Both the position numbers and the translations under genes were made by a program. A stretch of 64,000 nucleotides of DNA from Mesorhizobium sp. J428 (GTDB lineage: Bacteria; Pseudomonadota; Alphaproteobacteria; Rhizobiales; Rhizobiaceae), in NCBI RefSeq assembly GCF_024699925.1, contig NZ_JAJOMX010000001.1, positions 2,518,001-2,582,000 of the forward strand. The letters run 5' to 3'. Every line of letters begins with the position of its first letter. Within the stretch, counting starts at the first letter, position 1. Positions 17,500 through 27,249 of the stretch are shown here, in pieces. Under the pieces are notes generated by a model that saw only the letters and a program-made list of their open reading frames with translations, was not told the DNA's origin and ran no database searches.

Positions 17500-18699
17500 T
17501 CACTGCTGGTTGTTCCGCCCGATCGGGATCTTCATCTCCTCGGGCTTGATTTCACGGACGAGCTCCGGGATCGCCCAGGCGACGTTCGGATCGACCTTGA
17601 TCTTGAAGTGGTACATCGACTGAAGCGCCTGGTGGTCTTCCGGACGGAAGGTCATCGGACCCTTCGGCGTGTCGAAGCTCATGCCTTCCATAGTCTTGAT
17701 CAGCGTCTCGGTGTCCCAGTCCGACGCGGTCTCGAGCGCCTTGGCCACCGCCATCGCGGCGGCGAAGCCGCCTGCGGTGAAGAAGTCCGGCGGCGTGTTG
17801 AAGCGCTTCTGATGCTCGGCGACGAACCAGTCGTTCACCGGGTTCTTCGGCGATTCGTAATAGTAGTAGATGGCGCCTTCCATGCCGGGCACCTTCTTGT
17901 AGCCGGCGAGCGCGGGCAGGATGTTGCCGCCGGTCGACAGCTCGATGCCGTAGCGGCCCGGGTCGGCGGTGACGAGCGGTGTCATGGCGTCGATGCCGGC
18001 GACATAGATGACGATCACCTTGCGGCCCTGCTTGTCCTTGAGCGCGTTGAACAGGCGCTCGATCGGGGCGGTGAAGTCGGTCGTCTGCTGCGGCACGTAT
18101 TCCTCGTGCACCAGGTTCGCGCCGGTGCCTTCGAGCGCGGTCTTGAAGGCGGCGACGCCGTCGCGGCCGAACGCATAATCCTGCGCCAGCGTGGCGATGT
18201 AGAGGTTGCTGTCCGGCTTCAGCGCGAGCGCCTGCGCCTGCATGTCCATCGAGGAGTTGCGCGAGGTCTTGAAGACGTAGCGGTTGGAATCCTTACCTGT
18301 CAGGCCGTCGGCGACGGCGGGTTCAACGAGCAGGATCTTCTCGTTCTCGGCCGCGACCGGCAGCATGGCCATCGCGACGCCCGACGAGGTGTCGCCGACG
18401 GCGAGCACGACGTCCTCGTCGGCATAGGCTTCAGCGAGCAGCGCACGGGCGATGTCGGGCTTGAACTGCGAGTCCTTCTTGACCAGCTCGATCTTGCGGC
18501 CCTTGATCTCGTTGGTGCCCTTGGTCGCGTATTCGAGACCCATCTCGAAGCCGGTATGGGTCTGCTTCGAATAGGCTTCGAGCGGCGAGCCCGAAAGGCC
18601 GTGGATCAGCGCGATCTTGGCCGGCCCGTCCTGCGCCAGGACCGGCTGCGCGACCAGCAGCGCGGAGGCCGCAGCCAGCGCCGTCAGCAATCTTCTCAT
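17500..18699 (-). CDS. Periplasmic substrate-binding protein of Liv operon 1
   Basis: The 399-residue protein starts MRRLLTALAAASALLVAQPV with a signal peptide cut near VLAQDG. A GGAGGAACC site upstream sets the start. The Peripla_BP_6 pattern follows: KIALIHGLSGSPLEAYSKQ, GRKIELVKKDSQ, VVLAVGDTSSGVAMA and YVFKTSRNSSMDM. The ligand is not certain; the family binds branched-chain amino acids, amides, urea and aromatic acids. It is the first gene of the operon, divergent from a PAS-LuxR regulator that is its likely controller. Confidence 0.92.
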   Translation of the reverse strand: MRRLLTALAAASALLVAQPVLAQDGPAKIALIHGLSGSPLEAYSKQTHTGFEMGLEYATKGTNEIKGRKIELVKKDSQFKPDIARALLAEAYADEDVVLAVGDTSSGVAMAMLPVAAENEKILLVEPAVADGLTGKDSNRYVFKTSRNSSMDMQAQALALKPDSNLYIATLAQDYAFGRDGVAAFKTALEGTGANLVHEEYVPQQTTDFTAPIERLFNALKDKQGRKVIVIYVAGIDAMTPLVTADPGRYGIELSTGGNILPALAGYKKVPGMEGAIYYYYESPKNPVNDWFVAEHQKRFNTPPDFFTAGGFAAAMAVAKALETASDWDTETLIKTMEGMSFDTPKGPMTFRPEDHQALQSMYHFKIKVDPNVAWAIPELVREIKPEEMKIPIGRNNQQ

Positions 18700-18943
18700 C
18701 GTTGGTTCCTCCACCAGTTCGACCGAACAGAGTTCAATGCGCGTCTCCCCCGTCGGCGGGAAGGCAGCGAATTCGTCTGAAAGGGACAATCGTGCCAGGC
18801 CGACCGGCAAGCGGTCGCAGCAGGCGCAACATTCTCCTCCCGTCGTGTGCGACGATACTGCCCGTCCGGGCTCTTGGCGGCCGGCTGGCATGACGCAACA
18901 CTTTGATTATTATCGTCACCCAGACACACGGGCGGCAATATCG

Positions 18944-18949
18944 TATAAA
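18944..18949 (+). promoter_or_regulatory. -10 box placed to give a leaderless message for the PAS-LuxR gene
   Basis: TATAAA at 18944-18949 ends 8 bases before the ATG at 18958. CAGACA at 18921-18926 has 17-base spacing and 4 of 6 matches to TTGACA. Transcription would begin at or next to the A of ATG, and no ribosome site is seen upstream. The divergent gap 18700-18957 contains no other gene. Confidence 0.45.
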
Positions 18950-18957
18950 TACGCGCA

Positions 18958-19515
18958 ATGCTGACACGCGAAGAGCTCGAACAGATTGCGTTCCACTACT
19001 CGCCGGTCGGCATCGTGCTGACCGAGAGCAGGATCATCCGCGCCTGCAACCCCGCCTTCGCCGGGATGTTCGGCTATGTGCCCCAAGAGCTCATCGACCA
19101 GTCCTTCGCGATTCTCTATCCGAGCCTCGAGGAGTTTGTCGCGATCCGCGACGTCGGTGTCGAGCCGCTGAGAAAGACCAACCGCTACACTGACGAGCGC
19201 ATCATGGCGCGTCGCGACGGCTCGCTGTTCTGGTGTCGGGTGCGCGGCCATTCGCTGACGCGCCAGGACGATCCGCTGCGCCGCGCGGTGTGGAGCTTCG
19301 CCGACTTGTCGGAGTTCCGCCCCGTCTCGCCGCTCACCACTCGTGAGCGCCAGATCGTCATGCACCTAGGCGAGGGGCGGACCTCGAAGGAGATCGCGCG
19401 CATGCTGACGATCTCGCCGCGGACCGTGGAAGCCTATCGCGCGCGCCTGATGAAGAAGCACAAGGCCAGCAACGTGGCAGAGCTTCTCGCCCATCTCGGC
19501 GGCATGCCGCAGTAG
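18958..19515 (+). CDS. PAS domain - LuxR-type HTH transcriptional regulator
   Basis: The 185-residue protein has an N-terminal PAS domain (about residues 5-115: FHYSPVGIVLTESRIIRACN, FGYVPQELIDQSF, ARRDGSLFWCRVRG) and a C-terminal LuxR/FixJ helix-turn-helix (LTTRERQIVMHLGEGRTSKE, IARMLTISPRTVEAYRARLM). It lacks a receiver domain, so it probably senses a ligand through PAS. It is divergent from the Liv operon 1 binding protein gene and is a candidate regulator of it. Confidence 0.9.
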   Translation: MLTREELEQIAFHYSPVGIVLTESRIIRACNPAFAGMFGYVPQELIDQSFAILYPSLEEFVAIRDVGVEPLRKTNRYTDERIMARRDGSLFWCRVRGHSLTRQDDPLRRAVWSFADLSEFRPVSPLTTRERQIVMHLGEGRTSKEIARMLTISPRTVEAYRARLMKKHKASNVAELLAHLGGMPQ

Positions 19516-19653
19516 TTTTTCAGGCCCGGCGCGTCTTTTCGAGCATTTGTGCAGCTCGCAAACCTTGCGGTGGCGGGAAGGCATCCCCATACTCCGGAAG
19601 CGGGCCCCCGGCCTGCTCCCTTTTTCGCTGCTCATTTTTTCGAGGCTTGCCGC

Positions 19654-21522
19654 ATGCTGCATGAAATGCCCCTCATCGCCACAATCGTCGCAGGCCTGGG
19701 GTTGGCATTCGTGTTCGGCGCAATAGCCAACCGGCTCAAGATTCCACCGCTGGTCGGATATCTGGTCGCGGGCGTGCTCGTGGGTCCTTACACGCCCGGC
19801 TTCGTCGCCGACCAGAGCCTGGCGACGGAGCTCGCCGAACTCGGCGTCATCCTGCTGATGTTCGGCGTAGGCCTGCATTTCTCGCTGAAGGATCTCCTTT
19901 CGGTGCGCGCGATCGCGGTACCGGGCGCCGTGGTGCAGATCGGCTTTGCCACCTTCCTCGGCATGGGGCTCGCCTGGCTGATGGGATGGGACCTCGGCGC
20001 CGGCATCGTGTTCGGCCTGGCTCTGTCCGTCGCCTCGACCGTGGTGCTGCTGCGCGCCCTGCAGGAGCGCCGCATCCTTGAGACCGAGCGCGGACGCATC
20101 GCCGTCGGCTGGCTGATCGTCGAGGATCTTGCCATGGTGCTGGCGCTGGTGCTGCTGCCGGCACTGGCAGGCGTGCTGGGCGGCAACGGGGCCGCGGCGC
20201 CCGCGGCGGACCACGCGCCGTCCGCGATCACCGGCCTTTTGGGCGGGGGCGTAGTCGGCGCGATCGGGCTTACCGTCGCCAAGGTAGCCGCCTTCGTGAT
20301 CCTCATGCTCGTGGTCGGCCGCAAGGTCATTCCGTGGATCCTGCACTACGTCGCCCACACCGGCTCGCGCGAGCTGTTCCGCTTGGCCGTGCTGGCGATC
20401 GCGCTGGGCGTCGCCTATGGCGCGGCGCAGCTCTTCGATGTGTCGCTGGCGCTCGGCGCCTTCTTCGCCGGCATGATCATGAGCGAGTCGGAACTGTCGC
20501 ATCAGGCGGCGGAGGAATCGCTGCCGCTGCGCGACGCCTTCTCTGTGCTCTTCTTCGTCTCGGTCGGCATGCTGTTTGATCCCTACAGCCTAATGGAGAG
20601 CCCGCTGCCGGTGCTGGCGACGCTGTTCATCATCGTCATCGGCAAGTCGGTCGCGGCCTTTCTCATCGTCATCGCCTTCCGCTATCCGGTTGGCACCGCT
20701 CTGGTGATTTCGGCAAGCCTTGCGCAGATCGGCGAATTCTCCTTCATCCTGGCCGAGCTCGGCGTCGGGCTGGGCCTGCTGCCGGAACAGGGGCGCGATC
20801 TGATCCTTGCGGGCGCCATCCTGTCGATCGTGCTTAATCCAGTGGTGTTTGCCGCGGTTGATTGGCTGAAGCCGTATCTCGAGAAGCGCGCGGCTTCTGC
20901 GCAGCCCGCGCCGCAGCCTGCCGGGCCGCCAGCCCCGGGAACGCCGGAGGAGCCGGCTCCCGCGCCGGCCGAGGTGGTCGATCCCGAACAGGCGCCCGAC
21001 AAGACGACGCTCACCGATCACACGATCCTCGTCGGCTATGGCCGCGTCGGCAGTCTCACCGGCAGGGCGCTGCGGGATGCCGGTTCGCCTGTGCTGGTGA
21101 TCGAGGATTCCGACAAGGCGTCGGAGAAGATCCGCAATGATGGCATCGAGGTGATCAACGGCAACGCCGCCCGCGCGGATGTGCTCGCGGCAGCAAATCC
21201 TGCCGGAGCCAGACGCATCATCCTGGCGATTCCGAACGCGTTCGAGGCCGGACCCGTGGTGACGCGTGCGAAGGCGGCGAACCCCGATATCAGGGTGATC
21301 GCTCGCGCGCATTCGGATGCCGAGGTGGAGCACCTGAAAGGCCTCGGCGCGGACCATGTCATCATGGGCGAGCGGGAGATCGCTCGCGGCATGGTCGAGC
21401 AGGTGCTGGGGACGCCGGCCGCCATGGCGAAGGAGCCTGACAGCGACGCGTCGCCGACGACCAAGCTGGACACGCCCCCGGTTCCGCCGCCGAAGCCGGC
21501 GGACGAGGGCGACAAGCCCTGA
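19654..21522 (+). CDS. Kef-type K+/H+ antiporter (YbaL/KefB-like)
   Basis: The 622-residue protein starts MLHEMPLIATIVAGLGLAFV. A Na+/H+ exchanger membrane domain of about 12 segments follows (IPPLVGYLVAGVLVGPYTPG, ELGVILLMFGVGLHFSLKDL, LALGAFFAGMIMSES). A Pro/Ala-rich linker leads to a TrkA-N/RCK domain (DHTILVGYGRVGSLTGRALR) for NAD(H) or nucleotide control. A Pro-rich tail closes the protein. The longer frame from 19549 has no matching homology pattern. The likely role is potassium efflux and pH or electrophile protection. Confidence 0.92.
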   Translation: MLHEMPLIATIVAGLGLAFVFGAIANRLKIPPLVGYLVAGVLVGPYTPGFVADQSLATELAELGVILLMFGVGLHFSLKDLLSVRAIAVPGAVVQIGFATFLGMGLAWLMGWDLGAGIVFGLALSVASTVVLLRALQERRILETERGRIAVGWLIVEDLAMVLALVLLPALAGVLGGNGAAAPAADHAPSAITGLLGGGVVGAIGLTVAKVAAFVILMLVVGRKVIPWILHYVAHTGSRELFRLAVLAIALGVAYGAAQLFDVSLALGAFFAGMIMSESELSHQAAEESLPLRDAFSVLFFVSVGMLFDPYSLMESPLPVLATLFIIVIGKSVAAFLIVIAFRYPVGTALVISASLAQIGEFSFILAELGVGLGLLPEQGRDLILAGAILSIVLNPVVFAAVDWLKPYLEKRAASAQPAPQPAGPPAPGTPEEPAPAPAEVVDPEQAPDKTTLTDHTILVGYGRVGSLTGRALRDAGSPVLVIEDSDKASEKIRNDGIEVINGNAARADVLAAANPAGARRIILAIPNAFEAGPVVTRAKAANPDIRVIARAHSDAEVEHLKGLGADHVIMGEREIARGMVEQVLGTPAAMAKEPDSDASPTTKLDTPPVPPPKPADEGDKP

Positions 21523-22269
21523 TCAGACGTGCTGGCCGCCGTTGATGTGGATTTCGCTGCCCGTCACGTAGGACGCCTGGTTCGAGCACAAGAAGTAGAT
21601 GATGTCGGCCACTTCCGACGTGGCGCCCAGCCGGCGCAGCGGGATGGTCTCGACGATCTTGTCGGTGCCGGGGGAGAGGATCGCTGTGTCGATCTCGCCC
21701 GGCGCGATCGCGTTGACCCGAATGCCATGCGGGCCGAAGTCGGCCGCCATCTCCCGCGTCAGCGAGCCGAGCGCGGCCTTCGACGTCGCGTAAGACGTCC
21801 CGGCGAAAGGGTGCACCCGCGTGCCGGCGATCGAGGTGACATTGACGATCGAGCCCTGCGCGGCGGCCAGTTCCTTGAACAGGCCGCGGGCGAGCATGAT
21901 CGGGGCGAAGAAGTTCACCTGGAACACGTCGCGCCAGACATGCATCGGCGTGTCGAGCGAATTCATCCGCCCGCCGTCCTTGAGCTTGGGCGAGATGCCG
22001 GCATTGTTGACGAGCGCGTGCAGCTGGCCGCCGTTCGTCTCCAGGCGGTGGCGGATTTCGGAGACGGCGATTCCGACGTCCTCCTGGTCCGAGAGGTCGA
22101 CCTTGATGTGATCATCGGGTCCTGCCGGCCACGGGCAGTCCTCCGAGAAGGCCTGGCGTGAGCATGTGATGACGCGCCACCCTTCGCGGGAGAAGCGTTT
22201 CACCGTTGCATGTCCGATGCCACGGCTGGCGCCTGTGAGGACAAGGGTCTTTCGCATCGCATCCGCCAT
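21523..22269 (-). CDS. SDR family oxidoreductase
   Basis: This 248-residue classical short-chain dehydrogenase has the cofactor loop TGASRGIGHA, NNAG at ALVNNAGISP, catalytic serine in NVTSIAG and the YxxxK pair in SYATSKAAL. It ends IHINGGQHV, as FabG-like SDRs do. The substrate is unknown. It ends one base after the convergent Kef gene. Confidence 0.92.
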   Translation of the reverse strand: MADAMRKTLVLTGASRGIGHATVKRFSREGWRVITCSRQAFSEDCPWPAGPDDHIKVDLSDQEDVGIAVSEIRHRLETNGGQLHALVNNAGISPKLKDGGRMNSLDTPMHVWRDVFQVNFFAPIMLARGLFKELAAAQGSIVNVTSIAGTRVHPFAGTSYATSKAALGSLTREMAADFGPHGIRVNAIAPGEIDTAILSPGTDKIVETIPLRRLGATSEVADIIYFLCSNQASYVTGSEIHINGGQHV

Positions 22270-22326
22270 CGGGAGCCTCCGCTGCGCTATGTAGCGGAGG
22301 ACGTCGGTCTTAGCGAGGGGGCGGGT

Positions 22327-24531
22327 TCAGTTTCCGAGGATGACGTCGAGGATCGACTTCTCGCGCCGGACCGGCTGGCCGCCGACCTCGCCCGGCGGCA
22401 CCGGGCGGCGGATCGACGACACCTGATCTCCGTCGGGGCGCGGATTGAAGCCGCCGGCCATCTCGGGCGCGGCCGTCTCGACGGCAGCAGCAGGCGGAGG
22501 TGCTGCTGCGACCGGCTGCTCCTCGCTCGATACCGGCGGCGAAGACGGCGCGTAGAGCTCGATGTCGGGAAGCTGGCGCACCGGAACGCCCTCATGTGCC
22601 GCCTGCATGAACGTCTTCCAGGCGATCGACGGCAGCGAGCCGCCGGTGATGTTCTTGGTCGGCTTGCCGTCATCGTTGCCGAACCACACGCCGGTGGTCA
22701 GGTTCGACGTGTAGCCGACGAACCAGGCGTCGCGCGATTGCTGGCTGGTGCCGGTCTTGCCGGCGGCGGGCCAGCCGAACGCGGCCTTCTTCGCCGTGCC
22801 GATCTCCAGCGTCTCCGTCATCATCCGGTTCATCATGCCGACGATCTCGGGCTTCACGACGCGCGGCGCGGAGTTGGCCTGGTACTGGTAGAGCACCTTG
22901 CCGTTGATGTCGGTGACCCGGCTGATGAAATGCACCTCGGGCCGGTATCCACCATTGGCGAAGGGCACGAAAGCAGCCGTCAGCTCCAGCGGCGTCACCT
23001 CCGACGTGCCAAGCGCGATCGAGGTGTTGGCCTGCAACTTGGATTCGATGCCGAGCCGCTGCGCGGTCTGCACCACCGTCTCGGGGCCGACCTCCATGAC
23101 GAGCTGCGCCGAGACCGAATTGAGCGACTTCGCCAGCGCCTCTGTCAGCGTCACGCGGCCGAGATACTTGCCCTTGTAGTTCTCCGGCGTCCACTTGCCG
23201 ATCTTGACCGGCGCGTCGTTGCGGATCGAGTCGGGCGTTCGGCCGGCTTCGAGCGCGGCGAGGTAGACGAAGGGCTTGAAGGCCGAGCCGGGCTGGCGGC
23301 GCGCCTCGGAAGCACGGTCGAACTGGCTGTTGGCATAGTCGGCGCCGCCGACCATCGCGCGCACCGCGCCCGAATTGTCGATCGAAACCAGCGCGCCCTG
23401 GCTGACCTGCAGCTTCTCGCCGTCTTCCTCGATCAGCTTGCGGATGGACTCCTCGGCGAGCTTCTGCAGCGTCAGATCGACGGTGGTGTCCACCACGACA
23501 TCGGTCTGGATCTCGCCGACAAGGCCGGGCAGCTCCTCCATGATGCGGTCGGCGACATAGTTCTCCGCGCCGGTCCAGTAGGCGGCTGCGCGGGTAGCGG
23601 GCGCGCTCATGGCGAAGGCGAGCTCCTTCGAGCCAATCATCCCCTCTTCGCTCATGGCGGCGAGCACCACTTGGGCGCGGGCCTCCGCGGCCTTGGGGTC
23701 ACGCGCTGGCGACAGGCGCGACGGCGCCTTGAGCAGGCCTGCCAGAAGTGCTGCCTCCGACAGCGTCACGTTGCGGGCGGACTTGCCGAAATAGCGCCGG
23801 GACGCGGCCTCCACGCCATAGGCGCCCGAGCCGAAATAGACCCGGTTGAGATACATCTCGAGGATCTGGTCCTTACTGTATTCATGCTCCAGCCAGAAGG
23901 CGAGCAGCACCTCCTGCACCTTGCGCTCCAGCGTGCGCTCGGGCTTGAGGAAGAGGTTCTTGGCGAGCTGCTGCGTGACCGTCGAGCCGCCCTGCACCAG
24001 CCGGCCCTGCATCAGGTTGGTCACGACCGCGCGCCCGAGGCCAAGCGGGTCGACGCCGAAATGCGAGCGGAAGCGGCGGTCCTCGATCGCGATCAGCGCC
24101 TGCGGAATTGACGGCGACATTTCCGACAGCGACAGCGCCTCGCCACCGGTCATGCCGCGATTGGCGAGCAGCTGGTTGTCGGCGGAAACGATCTTCACGT
24201 TGGGCGGCCGGTCGGGCACGGTCCAGGTGATCGCGCTCGGCATGCGCGCGCCGTAATAGGCGACAATGCCAGCGAGCCCGATGCCGCCCCACAGCGCCAG
24301 CACGAGCGACCAGTAGACCAATGTGCCGAACACGCCGAAGCCGCGCCGTGCGCGGGAGCGCGAACGGCCACGGGCCGCGGGTTCGCGCGCCGGCTTGGCC
24401 GGCTTCTTCGCGCGCTTGGCCGAAGGCACCACGCGGTCGTCCTCGCTCAGCGACAGGCCACCGCCGCCGCGCTTGGGCGCCGGGCCGTCGAAGCTCGGCT
24501 CGATCCGCGTGTCACGTCCCCGTTTCGCCAT
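22327..24531 (-). CDS. PBP1A-family bifunctional penicillin-binding protein
   Basis: The 734-residue protein has a basic cytosolic N-tail (to about residue 65), one transmembrane helix (VYWSLVLALWGGIGLAGIVA), then a GT51 transglycosylase domain (AIEDRRFRSHFGVDPLG, GGSTVTQQLAKNLFL). The transpeptidase domain follows with the SxxK serine near residue 416 (PGSAFKPF), SLN in AKSLNSVSAQ and KTG near residue 592 (KTGTSQQSRDAW). It polymerises and crosslinks peptidoglycan at the inner membrane. The C-terminal tail is Pro/Ala-rich. The start MAKRGRDTRIEP is followed directly by the basic tail. Confidence 0.94.
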   Translation of the reverse strand: MAKRGRDTRIEPSFDGPAPKRGGGGLSLSEDDRVVPSAKRAKKPAKPAREPAARGRSRSRARRGFGVFGTLVYWSLVLALWGGIGLAGIVAYYGARMPSAITWTVPDRPPNVKIVSADNQLLANRGMTGGEALSLSEMSPSIPQALIAIEDRRFRSHFGVDPLGLGRAVVTNLMQGRLVQGGSTVTQQLAKNLFLKPERTLERKVQEVLLAFWLEHEYSKDQILEMYLNRVYFGSGAYGVEAASRRYFGKSARNVTLSEAALLAGLLKAPSRLSPARDPKAAEARAQVVLAAMSEEGMIGSKELAFAMSAPATRAAAYWTGAENYVADRIMEELPGLVGEIQTDVVVDTTVDLTLQKLAEESIRKLIEEDGEKLQVSQGALVSIDNSGAVRAMVGGADYANSQFDRASEARRQPGSAFKPFVYLAALEAGRTPDSIRNDAPVKIGKWTPENYKGKYLGRVTLTEALAKSLNSVSAQLVMEVGPETVVQTAQRLGIESKLQANTSIALGTSEVTPLELTAAFVPFANGGYRPEVHFISRVTDINGKVLYQYQANSAPRVVKPEIVGMMNRMMTETLEIGTAKKAAFGWPAAGKTGTSQQSRDAWFVGYTSNLTTGVWFGNDDGKPTKNITGGSLPSIAWKTFMQAAHEGVPVRQLPDIELYAPSSPPVSSEEQPVAAAPPPAAAVETAAPEMAGGFNPRPDGDQVSSIRRPVPPGEVGGQPVRREKSILDVILGN

Positions 24532-24629
24532 GCCGCCGCGCTCGCTCCGTTGTCCGTGGCGTTCGGATGGACACTAAATGCGGCGCTTTAAGGGGGGGGT
24601 TAAGTGCGCTGGCGGCGTTCGTGTGCGGG

Positions 24630-25073
24630 TCAGACCCCCGCCGGCGGAAAGATTACGCCCTTCTTGAGGATCACATTGCCGTAGAGGCGGGTTTCGCCGG
24701 ACTGCACGATCGCATAGGCGGCGCGCGAGCGGTCATAGAACGAAAACCGCTCGATCGGGACGATTGGAGCGGGATTGTCGGCGACCTCGTCGACGATCCG
24801 CTGGAACAGCGCCACCACGGGCGGCACTGCCTTCGGGTCGTCCACGACCGCCATGCTCATCGCGCGCTCCTCGGCGAAACTGTCGAGCGGCATGACACTG
24901 AGGATCGCCCGCAGGATCCGCGCGGCGTCGATGCCGTCGAGCCGCACGAGGCGCCTGGCGCAGGACTCGCCGGGAAAGTTGGCGTCGGCGATGACGATCT
25001 CGTCGCCATGGCCCATCGCGCGCAGGATACGCAGCAGGTCGGGCGACAGGATCGGGTCGATGTTGCGCAGCAT
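24630..25073 (-). CDS. RbsD/FucU family sugar mutarotase-like protein
   Basis: The 147-residue protein opens LRNIDPILSPDLLRILRAMG, then HGDEIVIADANFPGES (with the catalytic His-Asp region of the family) and ends RLYGNVILKKGVIFP, the FucU-type end. FucU and RbsD convert between sugar anomers. The neighbour at 25460 is a Gfo/Idh/MocA dehydrogenase, so both may act on sugars, although a small plus-strand gene lies between them. Confidence 0.9.
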   Translation of the reverse strand: MLRNIDPILSPDLLRILRAMGHGDEIVIADANFPGESCARRLVRLDGIDAARILRAILSVMPLDSFAEERAMSMAVVDDPKAVPPVVALFQRIVDEVADNPAPIVPIERFSFYDRSRAAYAIVQSGETRLYGNVILKKGVIFPPAGV

Positions 25074-25256
25074 GTCTTCTCCTCCTCGGCGCGCTGGTTG
25101 GCAGTGCCTGCCGGTAGGGATATCCCCGCCGGCCTCGAGAGTGAAGTCGTGTGGCGGGATGGAGCGTCAGCCTGCCGATATCTCTCCATAGCCGGCCACA
25201 AATTGGACGCGATCGGCGATACTCTATGGATCCGTGGGGGAAAGGGAGGTGCGCGA

Positions 25257-25463
25257 GTGACCACACTTCCACTGGCTGTCGATATCGCCGACACGGCGCT
25301 GAGGCGCGAGCTTTGCTGCGATCCATTCGCTCTCGACGCAGCCGCCGTCGAGTTGCGGATGAGACATCCCGAAAGCTCCGCGTCCTCGCAGGACATCGCC
25401 GATGTCCTGCGCGAGATCAGTTGCTGGGGCTGGAAGCGCAGCCGGGAACCGGCGGTCGCCTAA
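25257..25463 (+). CDS. Small hypothetical protein
   Basis: The 68-residue frame starts at GTG 25257 with AAAGGGAGG about 8 bases upstream. It reads [20 protein letters not shown], then [21 protein letters not shown], and ends [13 protein letters not shown]. It overlaps the convergent dehydrogenase gene by 4 bases. I do not recognise it; support comes from the ribosome site and host-like codon use. Confidence 0.5.
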   Translation: MTTLPLAVDIADTALRRELCCDPFALDAAAVELRMRHPESSASSQDIADVLREISCWGWKRSREPAVA

Positions 25464-26452
25464 GCCTGCACGGCCTCCCAGCCGTCGTGAGCGCCGGCGC
25501 GGAAAACGGCGTCGATCAGCTTCTGGTTCTTCACCGAATCCTCGAGCGTGAAGATTGAGACGTCTTCGCCCTGCGCCTTCTTCGCGAAGGTCTCGACCTC
25601 CAGCCTGTACTGCTGCGTGCCTGGGAAGCGGAAGACCGCCGCTTCGGTGTGACTCTGATTATGCAATTCCACCTGATGGTGTTCATAGAGCCCGGCGTTG
25701 AAGGGCGAGCGGATCTCGATGAAGCCTTCGTCGCCATGGAAGACCATGAGCTGGCGCGCGGCCATCTGGGTGGAGAGGTAGAAGGTGAGCTCGAAGGCGC
25801 CGAAATCGGCCTTCACCGAGGAGTAGACGTCGGTGCCGAAGGTGGCGTCGCGCGCGACGCGGGCCTGCACGCGCAGCGGCTCCTTGCCGGTCGCAATACG
25901 GGTGGTGACGGTCGGGTAGACGCCGATGTCGGGCAGCGCGCCGCCGCCGAGTTCGAGCCGGTTGCGCATGTTGGCGGCGTCCTTGTTGAAATAGGTGAAG
26001 GCGCCCTGCACATGGCGCAGCCGCCCGATCCGCCCCTCCTCGATCAGCTCGCGCACCTTTGCCCACTGCGGATGGTAGTGGACCATGAAGGCCTCCGAGA
26101 CTACGACGCCATTGCGGTCGCGCGCGGCGATAACATCGGCGATGTCGTCGGCCTTCAGTGCCAGCGGCTTCTCGACCAGCACATGCTTGCCGGCATCCGC
26201 CGCCTTCACGGCCCATTCGACATGCTGCGAGGTGGGGAGCGGGATATAGACGCCGTCCACCACGTCGGAGGTGAGCAGGTCCTCGTAGGAGCCGAAGGCA
26301 TGCGGGGCGTTGAACCGGTCGGCGAGCGCTTCCGCCTTCTCCAGGTCGCGGCTCGCGACGGCGGCGAGCACGCCGTTCGCGGAATCCGCGATCGCCGGCA
26401 GCACGTGCTCGCGGCCGATCTTCGCCGTCGACAATACACCCCAGCGGAACAT
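25460..26452 (-). CDS. Gfo/Idh/MocA family NAD(P)-dependent oxidoreductase
   Basis: The 330-residue protein starts [20 protein letters not shown], a Rossmann fold with the variant GVLSTAKIG, and has the family mark [10 protein letters not shown] (catalytic Lys). [20 protein letters not shown] and a C-terminal GFO_IDH_MocA_C beta domain ([12 protein letters not shown]) follow. It oxidises a sugar or cyclitol, possibly D-xylose or glucose type. The longer frame to 26986 is not supported. Confidence 0.92.
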   Translation of the reverse strand: MFRWGVLSTAKIGREHVLPAIADSANGVLAAVASRDLEKAEALADRFNAPHAFGSYEDLLTSDVVDGVYIPLPTSQHVEWAVKAADAGKHVLVEKPLALKADDIADVIAARDRNGVVVSEAFMVHYHPQWAKVRELIEEGRIGRLRHVQGAFTYFNKDAANMRNRLELGGGALPDIGVYPTVTTRIATGKEPLRVQARVARDATFGTDVYSSVKADFGAFELTFYLSTQMAARQLMVFHGDEGFIEIRSPFNAGLYEHHQVELHNQSHTEAAVFRFPGTQQYRLEVETFAKKAQGEDVSIFTLEDSVKNQKLIDAVFRAGAHDGWEAVQA

Positions 26453-26550
26453 GGCTTGCTCTCCGTGACCGGCCGCGCGTGGAACCGACGCCGCCTCTTT
26501 CGCCGTTCTAGCCAAAGGCGGCGGGCCGGGGAAGCCACTTGCGGACGCGG

Positions 26551-27066
26551 TCAGGCCGCCTTCGGGCCGGGATCGTCGCTGTCGGGAGCGTCGCTGCCGG
26601 CGCTGCGCATCCGCAGCGGCACGACATTGGAGGGACGGAGCAGGCCGGCCGGACGCCGCAAGGCAAGATTTGCCTCCGCCTCCGGCTGCGACAGCACCGT
26701 ATCGACATACAGGCGCTCGCGCTCGGTGTCGGAGGTCGGAACGTCCACGATCTCGCCCTCTGACATGCCGAGCAGCGCGAGGCCGCGCAGCGAATGGATC
26801 GACACGGCAAAGGCCGGCAGATCTTCGATCTCGCTTTGGACGACGAGGTGCGGGCCGGCGGCGGTATCGTCGACGCTGTAGGCGACGCTGCTGTTCAGCG
26901 TCACCGTGTCGGGCGGGATGTCGTCGCGGAGATAGATCGCACTCGAATCGACCTTGCGGCGCAACAGCGCGGCAAAGTGCGGGCACGCGCCTTTGTAGCG
27001 CGCGAGCATGGTTTCGAGGATCGCGATGTCCTTCGTGGTGATCCTGCTGATCGGCATGCCAGGCAT
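26551..27066 (-). CDS. Rnk/GreA-type protein (nucleoside diphosphate kinase regulator-like), paralog 1
   Basis: The 171-residue protein has an N-terminal region [21 protein letters not shown], then [20 protein letters not shown], and the C-terminal GreA/GreB-type stretch [20 protein letters not shown]. This layout matches Rnk, which binds RNA polymerase in the secondary channel region and affects NDP-kinase levels. A GGGGAGAA site sets the ATG. A second homolog lies directly upstream, and both messages share a leader box (see 27117 and 27731). Confidence 0.85.
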   Translation of the reverse strand: MPGMPISRITTKDIAILETMLARYKGACPHFAALLRRKVDSSAIYLRDDIPPDTVTLNSSVAYSVDDTAAGPHLVVQSEIEDLPAFAVSIHSLRGLALLGMSEGEIVDVPTSDTERERLYVDTVLSQPEAEANLALRRPAGLLRPSNVVPLRMRSAGSDAPDSDDPGPKAA

Positions 27067-27116
27067 GGCTGTTCTCCCCAGGGCGGCGGCGCCGCCGGAA
27101 CGTTGCGTGGAGAGGT

Positions 27117-27158
27117 CCCCTGACCGGCGTTGCCGGCCAGGGGTCAGGAGCCTGCGAT
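27117..27158 (-). promoter_or_regulatory. Shared leader box and hairpin upstream of rnk-like paralog 1
   Basis: A hairpin (CCCCTG at 27117-27122 with CAGGGG at 27138-27143, inner CCGGC/GCCGG) is joined to the box GGGGTCAG-N3-CCTGCGAT (27140-27158). The same box with a matching CCCCAG/CTGGGG hairpin occurs upstream of the second paralog. On the sense (minus) strand the box precedes the hairpin, about 50 bases before the start codon. Confidence 0.55.
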
Positions 27159-27249
27159 CAGCGAGCCCGCATGGTCGAGGAAACGCCGCCGCCGCACGGC
27201 GCGGACGGGCCTGCGTATTCCTCGCACTCTGGGGAGAACGGTCACGGCG

